64,000 nt of DNA from Endomychus coccineus (Eukaryota; Arthropoda; Insecta; Coleoptera; Endomychidae), in contig OY294068.1 of NCBI GenBank assembly GCA_958510875.1, forward strand, positions 69,046,633 through 69,110,632. Direction: 5' to 3'. Below, piece by piece: positions 1-10,984 of the stretch. The first letter of the stretch is position 1, and every line of letters starts with the position of its first letter. Position numbers and translations under genes: made by a program. Under the pieces are notes generated by a model, which was not told the DNA's origin, made no database searches, and was given only the letters and a program-made list of their open reading frames with translations.

Positions 1-453
1 AAATAGGAACCAAATTTGATTTCTGCGTGGTAGTTGCGGTAAGTGGCTTCTTCAGTTTTGCAAAATGGAAATAGAAATATATATCACAATAATATATTTA
101 ACCTGCTAAAGTGCAAATAAATATTTTGAAATTTTTTAAAGACGTCATTGGAGTAGTGTCTTCACATTGTGTTTCTCGTCGTAGAGATAATTCTAAAATC
201 TTCAGGTCATGGACCATACTGATTTTATAGAGATGTTAGATTAAATTAATTATTCTGTGGTATCAAGGAAGGAAAGTTGACATAGTCCATAGCAAATTCG
301 AAATCACTTAGAATCAAACTATTGCCTTCTGTAGGAATGTAGATGTAGAGTATTACTATTGTCGATCATAAACTTCATGTGTAGATTCTGTGAGCTTTGG
401 TGTGCTACCCAGTGATTGTTGTTATTGGGGAATTTGTGAATGTACATATGAAG
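1..453. other. AT-rich sequence, no feature seen
   Basis: No open frame with recognisable protein similarity, no inverted or tandem repeat and no RNA gene was seen here. The block ends where the left inverted repeat of the first mariner-like element begins. Confidence 0.5.
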
Positions 454-1704
454 AGTTTTTCATTAAGAGCTACCGGATTTTATTGTTAAATAAAATACAC
501 ATTATGTGAGAAAATCTCAATACTTTTTTTCTTAATTTGTAAAACAATGAGTTACAATCATACGTGGAAAAAAATATCTGCCAAATGTCTACCTTGGCTC
601 CTCTGTCATGACAAAATTCTTTTGGGAAAATTTTCGATTACCTCTGAGCACATTTGTTGTCCAACATCAGAAATTATGCGTCGGATCTCGCTCTTTAGTC
701 CTCCAATGCTTGTGGATTGTTAACATATGCCTTTCTTCTCACGTAGCCTCACAGAAAATAATTGATCGGAGTAAGATCGCACGATCTAGGTGGCCAGTTG
801 ACATCCCCATTTCGCGAAATTATTCTCCATTCGAACTGTGTACACAATAAGCGCATCGTGTACCTAGCTTTGTGACATGTGGCACCATCTTGTTGGTATC
901 ACATATAGTTAAAATTTATATCGAGTAGCGCTGGCTTCAAAAAGTCGTCTTTAATCATTCGATAATGTTCACCATCCACCGTAATCATATGCTTGACCAT
1001 TTTCATCCTTAAAAAAGTAAAAGCGAATTATGCCTTCAGCACATAGTGCATACCAAACAGTGAGACGTTGTGAAAGCTGACTTTTCGTAGAGTTCTCGTG
1101 GATTTTCACTGCCCCATATACGGCAGTTCTGCTTGTTTACATAGCCACTTAAGTGAAACTTGGCTTCATCGCTAAATTGATGTTTTTGCAAAAGTCATTA
1201 TCAATTTCTTTATTTTGAAGAATGCAAATAACAAAATTACTACACTGTCTATGGTTGTTGGCTTCAATTCTAGTGTTAGTTGGATCTTATACGCATATTA
1301 TATGTAGTGGTCTGAGTGAAACACAATTACTGGGAACGGCGCGGAATGAACATTTTTGGAATTTCAGCTACAATTTACCGAACTACCTCAAAATTTTCAG
1401 TCGAACGTTTCGACTGAGTACGTAGTGGTGCCTTCGCGTCTTAAAACAGATCCTATAGTTTCAAATTTGCGCACAATATTACGAACAGTTTTTTCCGTTG
1501 GGCGATCATGTGGGCCAAAGTAATCACGAATCCCGAAAATTTTTTTTTCAGAAGATGCACTTCCATAATAGGTTTTAACGATGTAAACACACTACTCCTT
1601 GTTTACACTTGTACAAGCCTTGAAATGACAGAATAATGACGCTGTCATCAAATCATGGCAACCCATGATAAATACATTCGGTAACTCTTAATGGAAAACC
1701 CTTT
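454..1704 (-). mobile_element. Decayed mariner/Tc-like DNA transposon, copy 1
   Basis: The minus strand carries a near full-length IS630-Tc1-mariner transposase broken by several frameshifts and stops. Recognisable pieces in order are a helix-turn-helix segment (TVRNIVRKFETIGSV, near 1480), a DDE-core piece (GYVNKQNCRIWGSENPREL, near 1140), the second acidic motif (YQQDGATCHKA, near 880) and a C-terminal piece (NWPPRSCDLTP, near 800). The ends are imperfect inverted repeats: a left copy around 454-482 containing CATTAAGAG and the matching right copy around 1670-1704. The total of about 1.25 kb is normal for a complete mariner-sized element. The open frames on the plus strand here are antisense shadows. 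The transposase is certainly inactive. The family assignment rests on motifs, and the target-site duplication is not clear. Confidence 0.75.
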
Positions 1705-2479
1705 AGTTTTTGCCAACTGAAATGTAAGAGTACAATATAATGTAACTTCTCACCGGTTTTTATATGAAAGCCATTGATAGTCATCTAAGTCAACGGAACG
1801 TGGAATAAGAACTTCGTAAAACAAGCAATTCTCAATTGCATAGATCTATCGTAATTTTTACCTGCAATATTGTTGAGTGTGAGATATGACATTGCTTTGA
1901 AATATATCTTTATGTTTTCAGGAACGCTATAACAGTTGGAGAATTATCATCGAGGGTGTTTTTTGCGTACAACATTCATCCTCTCATCAGTGCAGCTGTA
2001 GTACGATGGTTGTGTGAGCCACCGGAATTCCTTTGCATCTTACCAAATTAGATATATCAAGAATCAATAATCAACCAAAACCATCATAACCTGCTGATTG
2101 TTCACAGTCGAAGAATATTTAATAGAAAACAATGGGTTGAGAGGTAGCCTCTCCTAGGCTTTGTCTGTGATAAATCAGAGGACATAGCCTAGCTGAGGTT
2201 AACTCTGGCCTACTATTCCATCATACCATCCAATCCAAAGATATATTCGCACAATGAACGAAATTAATAAATATTACATACATATGTTAGTTATTTCATC
2301 GTGATAACACTTTGGTAAGTCAGTCAGACTTTCGACCAAGTCACTCATGTGGATCAACATTACTTCTAGCAGTAGAGGAAATACATAGACCAAGGAAATT
2401 TTGTTTTAGTGGTGTATTGGATTGAAAAGACCATTGGGAACAATTATTCATAGAAAGAAACTTCTATTGAGAATTAAAG
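1705..2479. other. AT-rich sequence, no feature seen
   Basis: No coding similarity, clear repeat or RNA gene was seen between the mariner-like copy and the LINE remnant. Confidence 0.45.
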
Positions 2480-3180
2480 AATATCGGTATTGTTGACCAA
2501 GCACTGGATTGAATTTCGAATTATTTGATCAGCAGAAAACAAGTTTTAGTAACTGATAACATATCTACAGAGACTTCATCAGGTTTTCAGGTCTGATCTT
2601 ATTTCTATTATATATTAATGATATTCGTTTGTACATTAGATGTGAAGTCATAATTATGCAGATGACCTTACCCTCCCCATCCCATAATGATTTGAATATT
2701 CCTATTGCTCACATGAATGAATCATTATGAAAAATATTAGACTATCTGAACTCTAACAAATTAATTAAAAATAGACAACACTAAGGCATTGATTCTGATA
2801 ACATTTTATAGATTAAAAAATATTGACTTACGTCAAATTACATTGAATATAAACAACAGGAAAAATTTAAATAGTAATTGAATTCAGATATTTAGGCTAC
2901 TATTTGGATAACTCATTCTTATATCCCAAAATATACCATCATTTTCCCGATTAACACTTTATAATAATATCATCTAACCTCACTTCGGATTCTGTGCCAT
3001 TCATATATTGCTTTAAGTTAAATATATTAACAGAATTACAAAGATTACAAAACAGGAAATGAGAATTGTTTTGCGATATAATCGATTTACCATAGTGTAT
3101 TATCTTTTTTATATATTGGGGTTTTCCTTTAATAAAGATTATTATCATTATCATAACTATTAGTGCATACATGGGAATTC
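2480..3180 (+). pseudogene. LINE reverse-transcriptase C-terminal remnant
   Basis: Plus-strand translation in shifting frames gives the reverse-transcriptase segment LISIIYINDI near 2600-2640, the usual stretch just before the catalytic Asp box. Further on, ITELQRLQNRKMRIVLRYNR near 3030-3090 matches the tail that follows the polymerase domain in jockey/RTE/CR1-type non-LTR retrotransposons. No long frame survives and there is no endonuclease domain, so this is a 5'-truncated, heavily mutated copy. The minus-strand frame over 2951-3172 is a shadow. The exact clade cannot be told from these short pieces. Confidence 0.6.
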
Positions 3181-3462
3181 TAACGAGAACCCCTGTATGT
3201 CTAACAGCTTTCAGTTCTTACACATCTATTTATTTTTTCAATTATACTAGTTAATGTCCATGTTATCTTCCTTCTATATGGATATATTCTTTTTAATCCG
3301 GATACTGATCAGCTATGTTGAGAAATTAGTAAAATGTGCTAACTAGTAAACTAAACGGAATCATATGTGAACATTTTGATTTGAATTTGCCGCCATTTGT
3401 GCAGCAAATTGCTGGCAACCCTGAAAAAAAAATTTGATAGCTGAGAGTTTAGGGTTAGTAAA

Positions 3463-4085
3463 AATGGAGCGTTACACAATAGAATAACGTATTTTCATTA
3501 CCGAACAATATATCAAAAATAATGAAAGTTTGACGGCCACAGTTCGAAAATTTCATACAAAATATGGTCGAAATAGTGTCAACTGCGAAGAGATTAATTG
3601 AAAAACTCAGGGAGACTTGATCAGTTGGAGACGCTAAGAACACAGGTCGTCCATACCATACCATGAGGCTGGTTACCCAGTAACTGTTACTGGTGCTCGA
3701 TATCGCGACAAGATAACCCAGTTGCTTCTGCCGAAATTGGATGATATTGATGTGGCCAATATGTGGTTTCAACAAGACGGTGCCACATGCTATACAACTC
3801 GTGAAACAATTCAATTACTGCATGAGACATTTCCTAGTCGTGTACTCTCTCCTTTCGGTGATCAGAATTGGCCCCCTAGATCATGTGATTTAACACCATT
3901 AGATTCCTTTTTATTGGGTTATTTGAAGTCGAAGGTCTATGTCAACAACCCCACAACTACCGGTGCATTATAGGAGGAAATTAAACACATTTATGCAGAA
4001 CGGTCATGGAAAATGTCTACAGAAGAGGGCTAATGTGCCCGCAAAGCCGTGGAGGCCATTTGCCCGAATATGTGTTATTCTATAA
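3463..4085 (+). pseudogene. Mariner/Tc-like transposase, copy 2, internally deleted
   Basis: The frame opens at 3463 with MERYT and gives ATVRKFHTKYGRNSVN, the N-terminal helix-turn-helix of the same insect mariner-like group as copy 1. Around 3665 the sequence jumps to the catalytic-core C-terminal part (VTVTGARYRDKITQLLLPKL), so a large middle part including the first catalytic Asp is gone. The best frame, 3722-3973, contains WFQQDGATCYTTRETIQLL and DQNWPPRSCDLTPLDSFLLG. It ends in a premature stop, after which homologous sequence continues to about 4085. It differs from copy 1 in sequence, so they are separate insertions. It cannot make transposase. Confidence 0.8.
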
Positions 4086-4089
4086 ATAA

Positions 4090-6474
4090 CCGTATCCTAT
4101 GTAGTTTAAGATACAATAAAAAAATAACGATCTAAGGACTAAAAACTGTGTTTTCTATTTAATTCAAATTTTGCGTTAAAGCGCCTTATATCCAAATTTT
4201 ATTAGGCTTAGAATTACAATTAAAAATACATCAAAAAATAGTTTGTGAACTTTCGTTTATCATATCACGTATGACATTTGAGATCACGAGTTATTGTTTC
4301 AAAATAAATGGCGTTTAGCGAAGTTAAATCAATTATAAGCTCCAGGAAATATAATTGGATGAATAATATAATCAAATTGAGACCACTTTGAACAGTCTTT
4401 TTTTTCTTTTCCTACAGGCCAATCAAATATAGATGAATGTATAATTTCATCTGCATAAAATTAAATCTTTGAATTGCTATCGATCCTAAATCCTGAAACA
4501 ATCTTTGAAATTCAATTTTTATTGACATGAAAAAAAAAGAAACAAATGCTGTTTTCGGAAGTTTTATAGAAAAATTTACAAATTTTTTATCTTGAATTTT
4601 GAAGGAAAGTCATCTTAATTTAAAATATCTGCTTGGAGCCAGGTTTTGAAAGGAATCCATCGCGATGTTCTAAGGTCAATCTTCTTTCTTTGGGATGCTT
4701 GTTTGAATGGAACCTTTTTTGATAAATAGAAAGGTTGATTTTGAAAAATATTAAATACGTAACAGGTCCATCAAGTTTTGTTATCTTGTATTCTCTAATT
4801 ATATATACAACATATGTATGAATTTTTATTGGGAGGCATATAATTTCTATGAATTGCTCTGAACCGAATATATCCGTTTTCAGCATTTCTGAATCGATAT
4901 AGACTATTTTCGAGATGATGTCTGTGTGTGCGTGCGTAAAAACGGTGTAGACGATTGCCCAGTTCCTATTGGTCGTACCTAAGGATTTAAAATTTTGCAA
5001 ATCGCTCTAAACTGTTGTAAATAACAACTGTATTGTTTTAGGGCACGGTAGTTTGGTTTCGATATTTTTGACAACCATCTTCACCTGACAACAGGTGTCC
5101 AGTGGAAAAGCAAATGTTAAATAGTAAGCCTCATCAGAATTACTGGCACAACTGCTATCACAATTATATATATACAACATTTAAAAGGCACTCTGAGATA
5201 AAATGATACATAACAAAAATAATAAATTTTTCTTACCAAAAATATCACCAAGAAAACTGATAATAACTATCTTCGGTACTTTCTGAACTTGTTTATAGAT
5301 GTACCAAATGATTATAAAAGGAACCATATTATCTCATAAAAGCAACAAGGACATCTAACGTCTAATACTACTTAACAACTGAAAATAAACACCTGGAATA
5401 GCTCGCTATTTTAAGTAGCCACAGTATAAAACTTCACTCAACCTCTTAAAAAAAATTAAATTCAGTTAACTCTTTTTTCACTGTAATAAGCACGAAAATA
5501 TTTGTTTATTAAAATATCATTTATTAACGAATGAAAGGGTATTAACAGCCGGAATAAATTGACTTTAATTTCATCAATTGATTGTTATTCAATCTATTGT
5601 TTATTTGCTTCAACTCTGCATTGTACACCAAAGCAAACAATATGCAAAAAAAAATTTCAGAGTACACTTGTTACTGGCAAATCAGAAGTAAGGCCTGTTT
5701 TTGGATATTTTTGACTGGACTATATTCGTTTATCTCCACAAAAGAAATAAGAGAGCTGCGAAAAAAGTTACAGTTTACAGTAAAAGGTATCAGAGGTAAG
5801 GAGATTCACAGACTTGGGTTGTTCAATATAACTCTTTCCTAAGAAGGGAAAACGGTAGTTCAGGCCAGAGGACCCGCGCATCGTAAAAAAAAGATGGAAG
5901 TTATTAAAATTATTAGCAATCACTATTATTTTATATCGGATGATTTTGGTTAGCTGGAGATTATCATTCAAGCTCATCGTTACATTTATGTAATAAGTTC
6001 CAATTGAGTTTCTTTGGAGCCATCCATTCCCAAAGATTTTCTATGAGAGTAACAAGGGTTCAGGATGTGGAATGGATACTCTGAGTACTGGAAGTTTTCT
6101 GCTTCCCTCCGCAAATATATGGGTCGTGGCAGGCTATCAAAAGCTCATTGAAATAACGCTTGATTCTGACTACAAATTGAGTTATTTACTGGAAGCTGTA
6201 AGGAAACACATACCCAGGTGAGTGGAAGAAAATATTACAATCGCCATAACTTAAACACGCGGCGTTGTGAACAACTCACAAATGTGAACACGAAAATTAT
6301 TAAATTGAAAATTTTGTAGTGTGAACAGCTCCGGTCTCGATAGTGTAGTTCGCTGACGTCACATCTCACATTATATGACCCCGACCTCTATGATCTAGAG
6401 TTGTGTGTTTATGGTAAGTTCTATGACCACGTTTGAATTTCGCGGGTCGGTGACGTAACATCTGAAGCTGTACC
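4090..6474. other. AT-rich sequence with no recognised gene
   Basis: Short frames occur (for example 4620-5000 minus and 5582-5842 plus), but their translations are low-complexity and match no family I know. A weak hammerhead-like motif lies on the minus strand at 5056-5084. Sequence from about 6330 to 6480 has higher GC and several TGACGT words, and directly abuts the P-like element. Confidence 0.45.
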
Positions 6475-6482
6475 AGCAACAT
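6475..6482. repeat. Target-site duplication, left, of P-like element
   Basis: The 8 bases AGCAACAT sit immediately outside the left inverted repeat and recur exactly at 7963-7970 outside the right one. Eight base pairs is the duplication length made by P-element transposases. Confidence 0.9.
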
Positions 6483-6689
6483 CATAGATAACTCTACTAC
6501 CGTAGAATGAAATGTTCCATGTTAGGTACCGAAACCGCGACAAGAGCGCTGCGTGAGGATTGGAAGCGTACTAAATGATGGTTTGGAGGGAAATTCGAAG
6601 TTACACAGCACATAAATGCAAATTTTGTTTTCTAAAATTCAAGTAGGAAATGGAAGTCGATAGTTTTTACCAATAGTTTTCATTCAACA

Positions 6690-6900
6690 ACAGAGTTAGA
6701 ACAGAAATATATAAAATATACATATAAATACAATTAAATATCGAGACTAATTACAATGGGTTAAAACAAAAATACAAAAAATATACATATAAATACAATT
6801 AAATACCGAGACTAATGAAAACAAAAATACATGAAATATACATGTTGCTGAGTTAGAACAGAAATATATAAAATATACATATAAATACAATTAAATATTC
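6690..6900. repeat. AT-rich direct repeats inside the P-like element
   Basis: The words ATATACATATAAATACAATT and AGTTAGAACAGAAATATATA recur two to three times, with units around 70-80 bp that include a variable CGAGACTAAT segment. They lie between the transposase 3' end and the left terminal repeat. Confidence 0.7.
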
Positions 6901-6904
6901 TACT

Positions 6905-7713
6905 CAAAACTTGAGCACATATTGACACCTTCCTTTTCTTCACTTTATTAGGAGTTACATGAAACTCAGTCAATTTTGGCATTTCTCTCAAGTATCCACT
7001 AACATTATCCAGTTGCCATGCCTTTTGTATATCTTCCCATTTTGCTTTTTTTGAAGTTCCGTTTAGCGTGTAATAAACGGTTTTTGTTAGGAGGTTGTTT
7101 CTCACACTTTTCAATAAATGTGGTGGATCATACAATGGGATAATTTTTTGTCCATCAACTTCAAATATGAAGTCATATAATTCTTTCCCTCCTCTTGCAT
7201 TGCATACTCGTCTTTCGTTTCCTTCACTAATTTGTTTATCGTACTGACATTATTTGTACCTTGATCGCAAATTGTGGCCACCACATTGAAACCAATTTCC
7301 CTGCAAGATCGTACAATGTTTTGAATTGAACATTTAATGGTTTCAGCCTTTGCTGCTCCTTTAATAAATTGATACATAATTGGTTGTTTCCATTTTCCCT
7401 CAATACCTTGCAGCATGAAAATCTGAAAGAGCGTCAATGAGAGAAATTCAATTATTTTCATTCACATATAGTTTACCTGTACATGATTAGCTATGTTAGA
7501 GGTTTTGTAACTTCCAAAATCTTCGAAACCATCGACTTCGTCCGTATTTTCATTATACTGCAGGTATGGTGTAAGACTCATTTCATCAAAAATAAGAACA
7601 CAATGTTTCTCACTAGGTTTCATATTCTTCGCAGTTTCTTTCATTCCATGAAATACAGCTCGGAAATCTGTAGCGTTTATGGTCCTGAAGTGGCCGACAA
7701 TTGCGTATAGCAC
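6905..7713 (-). pseudogene. P-element-like transposase fragment (THAP9-like)
   Basis: The minus-strand frame starting at 7713 gives LIFDEMSLTPYLQYNENTDE, and the frame from 7461 gives FNVVATICDQGTNN. These are the segments with the first two catalytic Asp residues of P-type transposases. A 54-bp intron fits exactly between the two frames (forward 7423-7476, donor GTAAAC, acceptor TTTCAG) and joins NHVQ to IFMLQG. A one-base frameshift between about 7180 and 7130 separates this from YDPPHLLKSVRNNL, followed by LREMPKLTEFHVTP, both conserved in this family. The reading ends after QVLS. The THAP domain and the last third of the protein are missing. It probably cannot move itself, but it could be mobilised by a complete relative. 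Confidence 0.88.
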
Positions 7714-7962
7714 AACCGTGTTTTCCCATGATAAATATTATGCAAAAATAATATTGTAGAAATAGCGTGTATGATAGCAAGCAAAATCCACAAATGAATT
7801 AAACATGGCTACTATTGAACAACAATAACAAACGCATGCGCATTATAATTTCTATTGATTTCGGACGCTTGACGCGCCCTCCCGTGTTTTGGAAGCGTAA
7901 ATAGTGACGGTTTTGGTCCCTTCCATAAGACATTTCATTCTACGGTAGTAGAGTTATCTATG

Positions 7963-7970
7963 AGCAACAT
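7963..7970. repeat. Target-site duplication, right, of P-like element
   Basis: An exact copy of the 8 bases at 6475-6482, directly after the right inverted repeat. Confidence 0.9.
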
Positions 7971-10600
7971 CCTGTCGATGATGTAACTGTTGGTCCAAAA
8001 GTCATGGTAAATTATTCACAATTCCAATAACTTGAACAACTCAGGTCTTTCTGCAGGTGAAGCTTTGACTGACAGCCAAAGAGTTCTATGTATAGAGTAG
8101 ACAAGTAGTGTGTTAAGCATAGGAAAGCGCTGGTAACTAGTCGGACATTCTGTCCTTCTCAAACATGTAGTGCGCTCGTAGTGCGCTCTAACTCGCACGG
8201 TCTCCCCTTCTATCACAAGAGTATAAGAATACAAGAATAAGTATAACGCGCGCACATCGTGCGAGTGAGAGCTGCTTTATTAGTAGTGATTGTTGATTGG
8301 TTTCGATTTCAATTCAATCAATAGTTTTTATTCTAATAACTAGTACAGTGAAACGCCAAAGAATAACAATAGTTTCATAGTAACTAAAATTCTACGAATA
8401 AATGAGATTTTTAGACATAATTTTTGTATGCTTCTAATAATCATGAAATTTTGATTCATTTCAGAACGGTTCAAGTTTTGTGACGTATTATTAGGAGGGT
8501 GTTTGAAACAAATGTGATGGAGAGTGACAACGGAAGTGAGAGGGGTCAAAAATGCGTGATATGTACGTGACGTATTTTATAGATCGCAACTCATAAAATA
8601 AGTGTATTTTTTGGTATGAATATTAATTCCCTAGAAAGAGATTAAAAACCGATTTATTGCACATCCCAGAATAAGCTTAATTATTAAGAATGCTCTCAAC
8701 TCACTAAACATGTATAAAGTTCATCTCAAATCATTAAATTGTATTAAAGGCCTTACGTTATTTTCTAAAAATAAGACAGATACCAACAACATTTAATAAT
8801 ACATTAAAACAAGTAAAACTTATCTTAAATACGATTGAATTATAAAGTTGCAGCATCAGTTTTGTTATATTCTACATGACTAACTTTGCTCAATGTCTAA
8901 GTTGTCAAAATCTTGGAGTGGATCCAATTTTATCGCCCAAAAGCGTTTTTTGTCGAAATTGGCAACACTCTACTCGACTAATACTCTTATCTTAGCAAAG
9001 CAGTCCCCATGGAGAAGAACAGTCAACTGATTGAATTGGATAATAACCCTCTTACATTTACTTATAAAATGCAGTACGACTTAAAGAATGATCACCGTAA
9101 GATTGTCAGCAAATCACTCGACATGGAGATCAGCAAACGGTCCTCTTCAAACAAAATAAATAAACAAAAAGGTCTACCAATCGCACGTATATACGCTCTA
9201 TTGCAGGAGAATCTAAAAAGTTAAATTTCTTTTTGAACAGACCTCGTATGTACAATATTGATCATGTCTCATTAAAAACTTTGTGTATAAGGAAATGAGG
9301 GACAGTGCTTGTTAGTAAATTCCTTGAAATTTCCACAAAGTATTTGATCACAGTAATAATATTACGTGATGTTTAATCAGTGTGTTATTCGAAAATTTCT
9401 ATTAATAATATAATGTAAATGTTACTCACACGAATACTTTGTATGGTAATATTCAATTACTAGACTCATTAAGATCAAATAAGAGTGAAAGTATAAGAAA
9501 TTATTATTTACAATACCATCAAATGAATGGGGCTGTGATGTGATATATTATCTTACACGCTAGTCATCTGTATTATTTAATGAGAGAGTTACAAAAAACA
9601 TCTGACGAGAATAATATTAAGAACTATATTCTCAGAATCCAAAATAAAATCAGTGAAAGTATTTTCTCCGCGCAAAGAACATCGTGGTAAAGAAGTTAAG
9701 GGGCAAATCGCACTGCTGTTTTAAAGGTGTCCTGATGGTGTCGACAACTTTGATATTGTGAGTACCTTAATTAATTTGAATATCTATAATTTAATGAATT
9801 CAATATACTTCTATAAATTCAACTTGAGGTTAAAACTATTGGGCCGTTTTCTACCAGATATAAAATCACGTTTAACCTTAAGATTTTTATCGACTTGATG
9901 GATTCAGTACTGTTATATTGCTAGCTTGTTTCCGGGTTTCTTCGTTACTATGAAAATTATTGTGTGGTGAAACACGAACTGTCAGGGTTCCAGGTATTCT
10001 TTGGTGGGGGCCTATGTAAGAGGATTAATTTTTTCGAAAAATTAATTTTCAACGAAGGACAAGAAGAAAGTAGAGTCGATTGCAATTTTAGGAGTGTTAT
10101 ATACTATTAATAATAATAATTGAATTTATAATTTAAAGTCTATATTATAATGATGTAACACTCTCAAGACCCAACTACAATTAATCTGTCCTAGCATATT
10201 CCCAGACATCGGTTATTGATACTTTTTTGTGTGTGTCAGTAATCAGATCAACCCAATGGACATGAGAAATACCAATTTAACACATGTAAACACAGTGTGT
10301 TTATAATAAATATATCTAGTCTAAGATTTGAAACGGTGTAATATAAAATAACTAAACATTATAAACTAGGTACGGTACTCTAATATCTAACAAGAAGGAT
10401 TGTAGGTGTGAATGAATACAATGAATGTGTTGATCATCTCCAAAAATCTTTTCGGATTTAGTGACAATCATGAAAAAAGATTATTTCCACATAAACCGAA
10501 AGTTTATAGTTACCTCAAAACCGAATGAATAGGTTGCCTTGAGTCCTATGGCAGCAATGTTTTGATTACTTTTTTGAAGGAAAAAGTCGATAAGCAAAAC
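7971..10600. other. AT-rich sequence with no recognised gene
   Basis: The only frame with ordinary amino-acid composition is 9009-9224 (+, 71 aa, lysine-rich, starting MEKNSQLIELDNN). I recognise no family for it and no splice-site pair clearly extends it. Around 8480-8600 there are several ACGTGACG-type words. No RNA gene or clear mobile-element end was found. Confidence 0.4.
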
Positions 10601-10604
10601 CAAA

Positions 10605-10835
10605 ATAAATTGCACCGCCGTGTAGAGGGTAGTCACAATATGAAATTGGTATAGGCGACCCCCTTGTGACTGGGCTCAAATTATCCTAATTTTTTCGCTC
10701 TCCAATGTTATCTTCCCTAAAGTTGAAAATTGGTGGATATATTCTTTACTACATCATTCAAATAATGTATACGGTTGCCTTGATTCTGATGGCCGAAAAT
10801 GATGGCAACTGTTGTCTATGTAACAAAGACTTCAT
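10605..10835 (+). repeat. Dispersed ~230-bp repeat, copy A
   Basis: This copy runs from ACCGCCGTGTAGAGGGTAGT through GAAAATTGGTGGATATATTC to GGTTGCCTTGATTCTGATGG. The same series of blocks appears in reverse complement at 14325-14550, so the two copies bracket the LINE in inverted orientation. There is no coding capacity. A non-autonomous DNA element or a SINE-like repeat is possible. Confidence 0.65.
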
Positions 10836-10984
10836 AGCTTCGACATTTCACAAACACAACTTACAGATGTAGTCACGCTAGAACTGGTCGCAAAGGGTTG
10901 AAATGAATACTAGTGGCAAAAACGAAATACCGGTTTCAGACACAAAGTGGTCCGTGGGTAAGGGCCCTAAAGTAGAGCGCTTGG

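Larger units (their letters stand above)
6483..7962 (-). mobile_element. P-like (THAP9/P-element family) DNA transposon, internally deleted
   Basis: A 1480-bp element bounded by perfect 32-bp terminal inverted repeats (6483-6514 and 7931-7962). They begin CATAGATAACTCTACTACCG, with the same CA start as the Drosophila P element. It is flanked by an exact 8-bp duplication. It carries a P-type transposase on the minus strand that lacks the N-terminal THAP DNA-binding region and the C-terminal part, so it is non-autonomous. Its length is about half that of a complete P element. The exact ends and duplication mark it as one of the better-preserved insertions in the window. Near the left end it contains a short tandem repeat. 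Confidence 0.92.

Noticed and set aside
608..850. 80-codon plus-strand frame
   Set aside because: The other strand encodes recognisable mariner-like transposase motifs in this interval.
5056..5084. Hammerhead-like motif on the minus strand
   Set aside because: GTGAAGATGG…CGAAAC lacks the C of the core and has only a weak stem; not listed as a feature.
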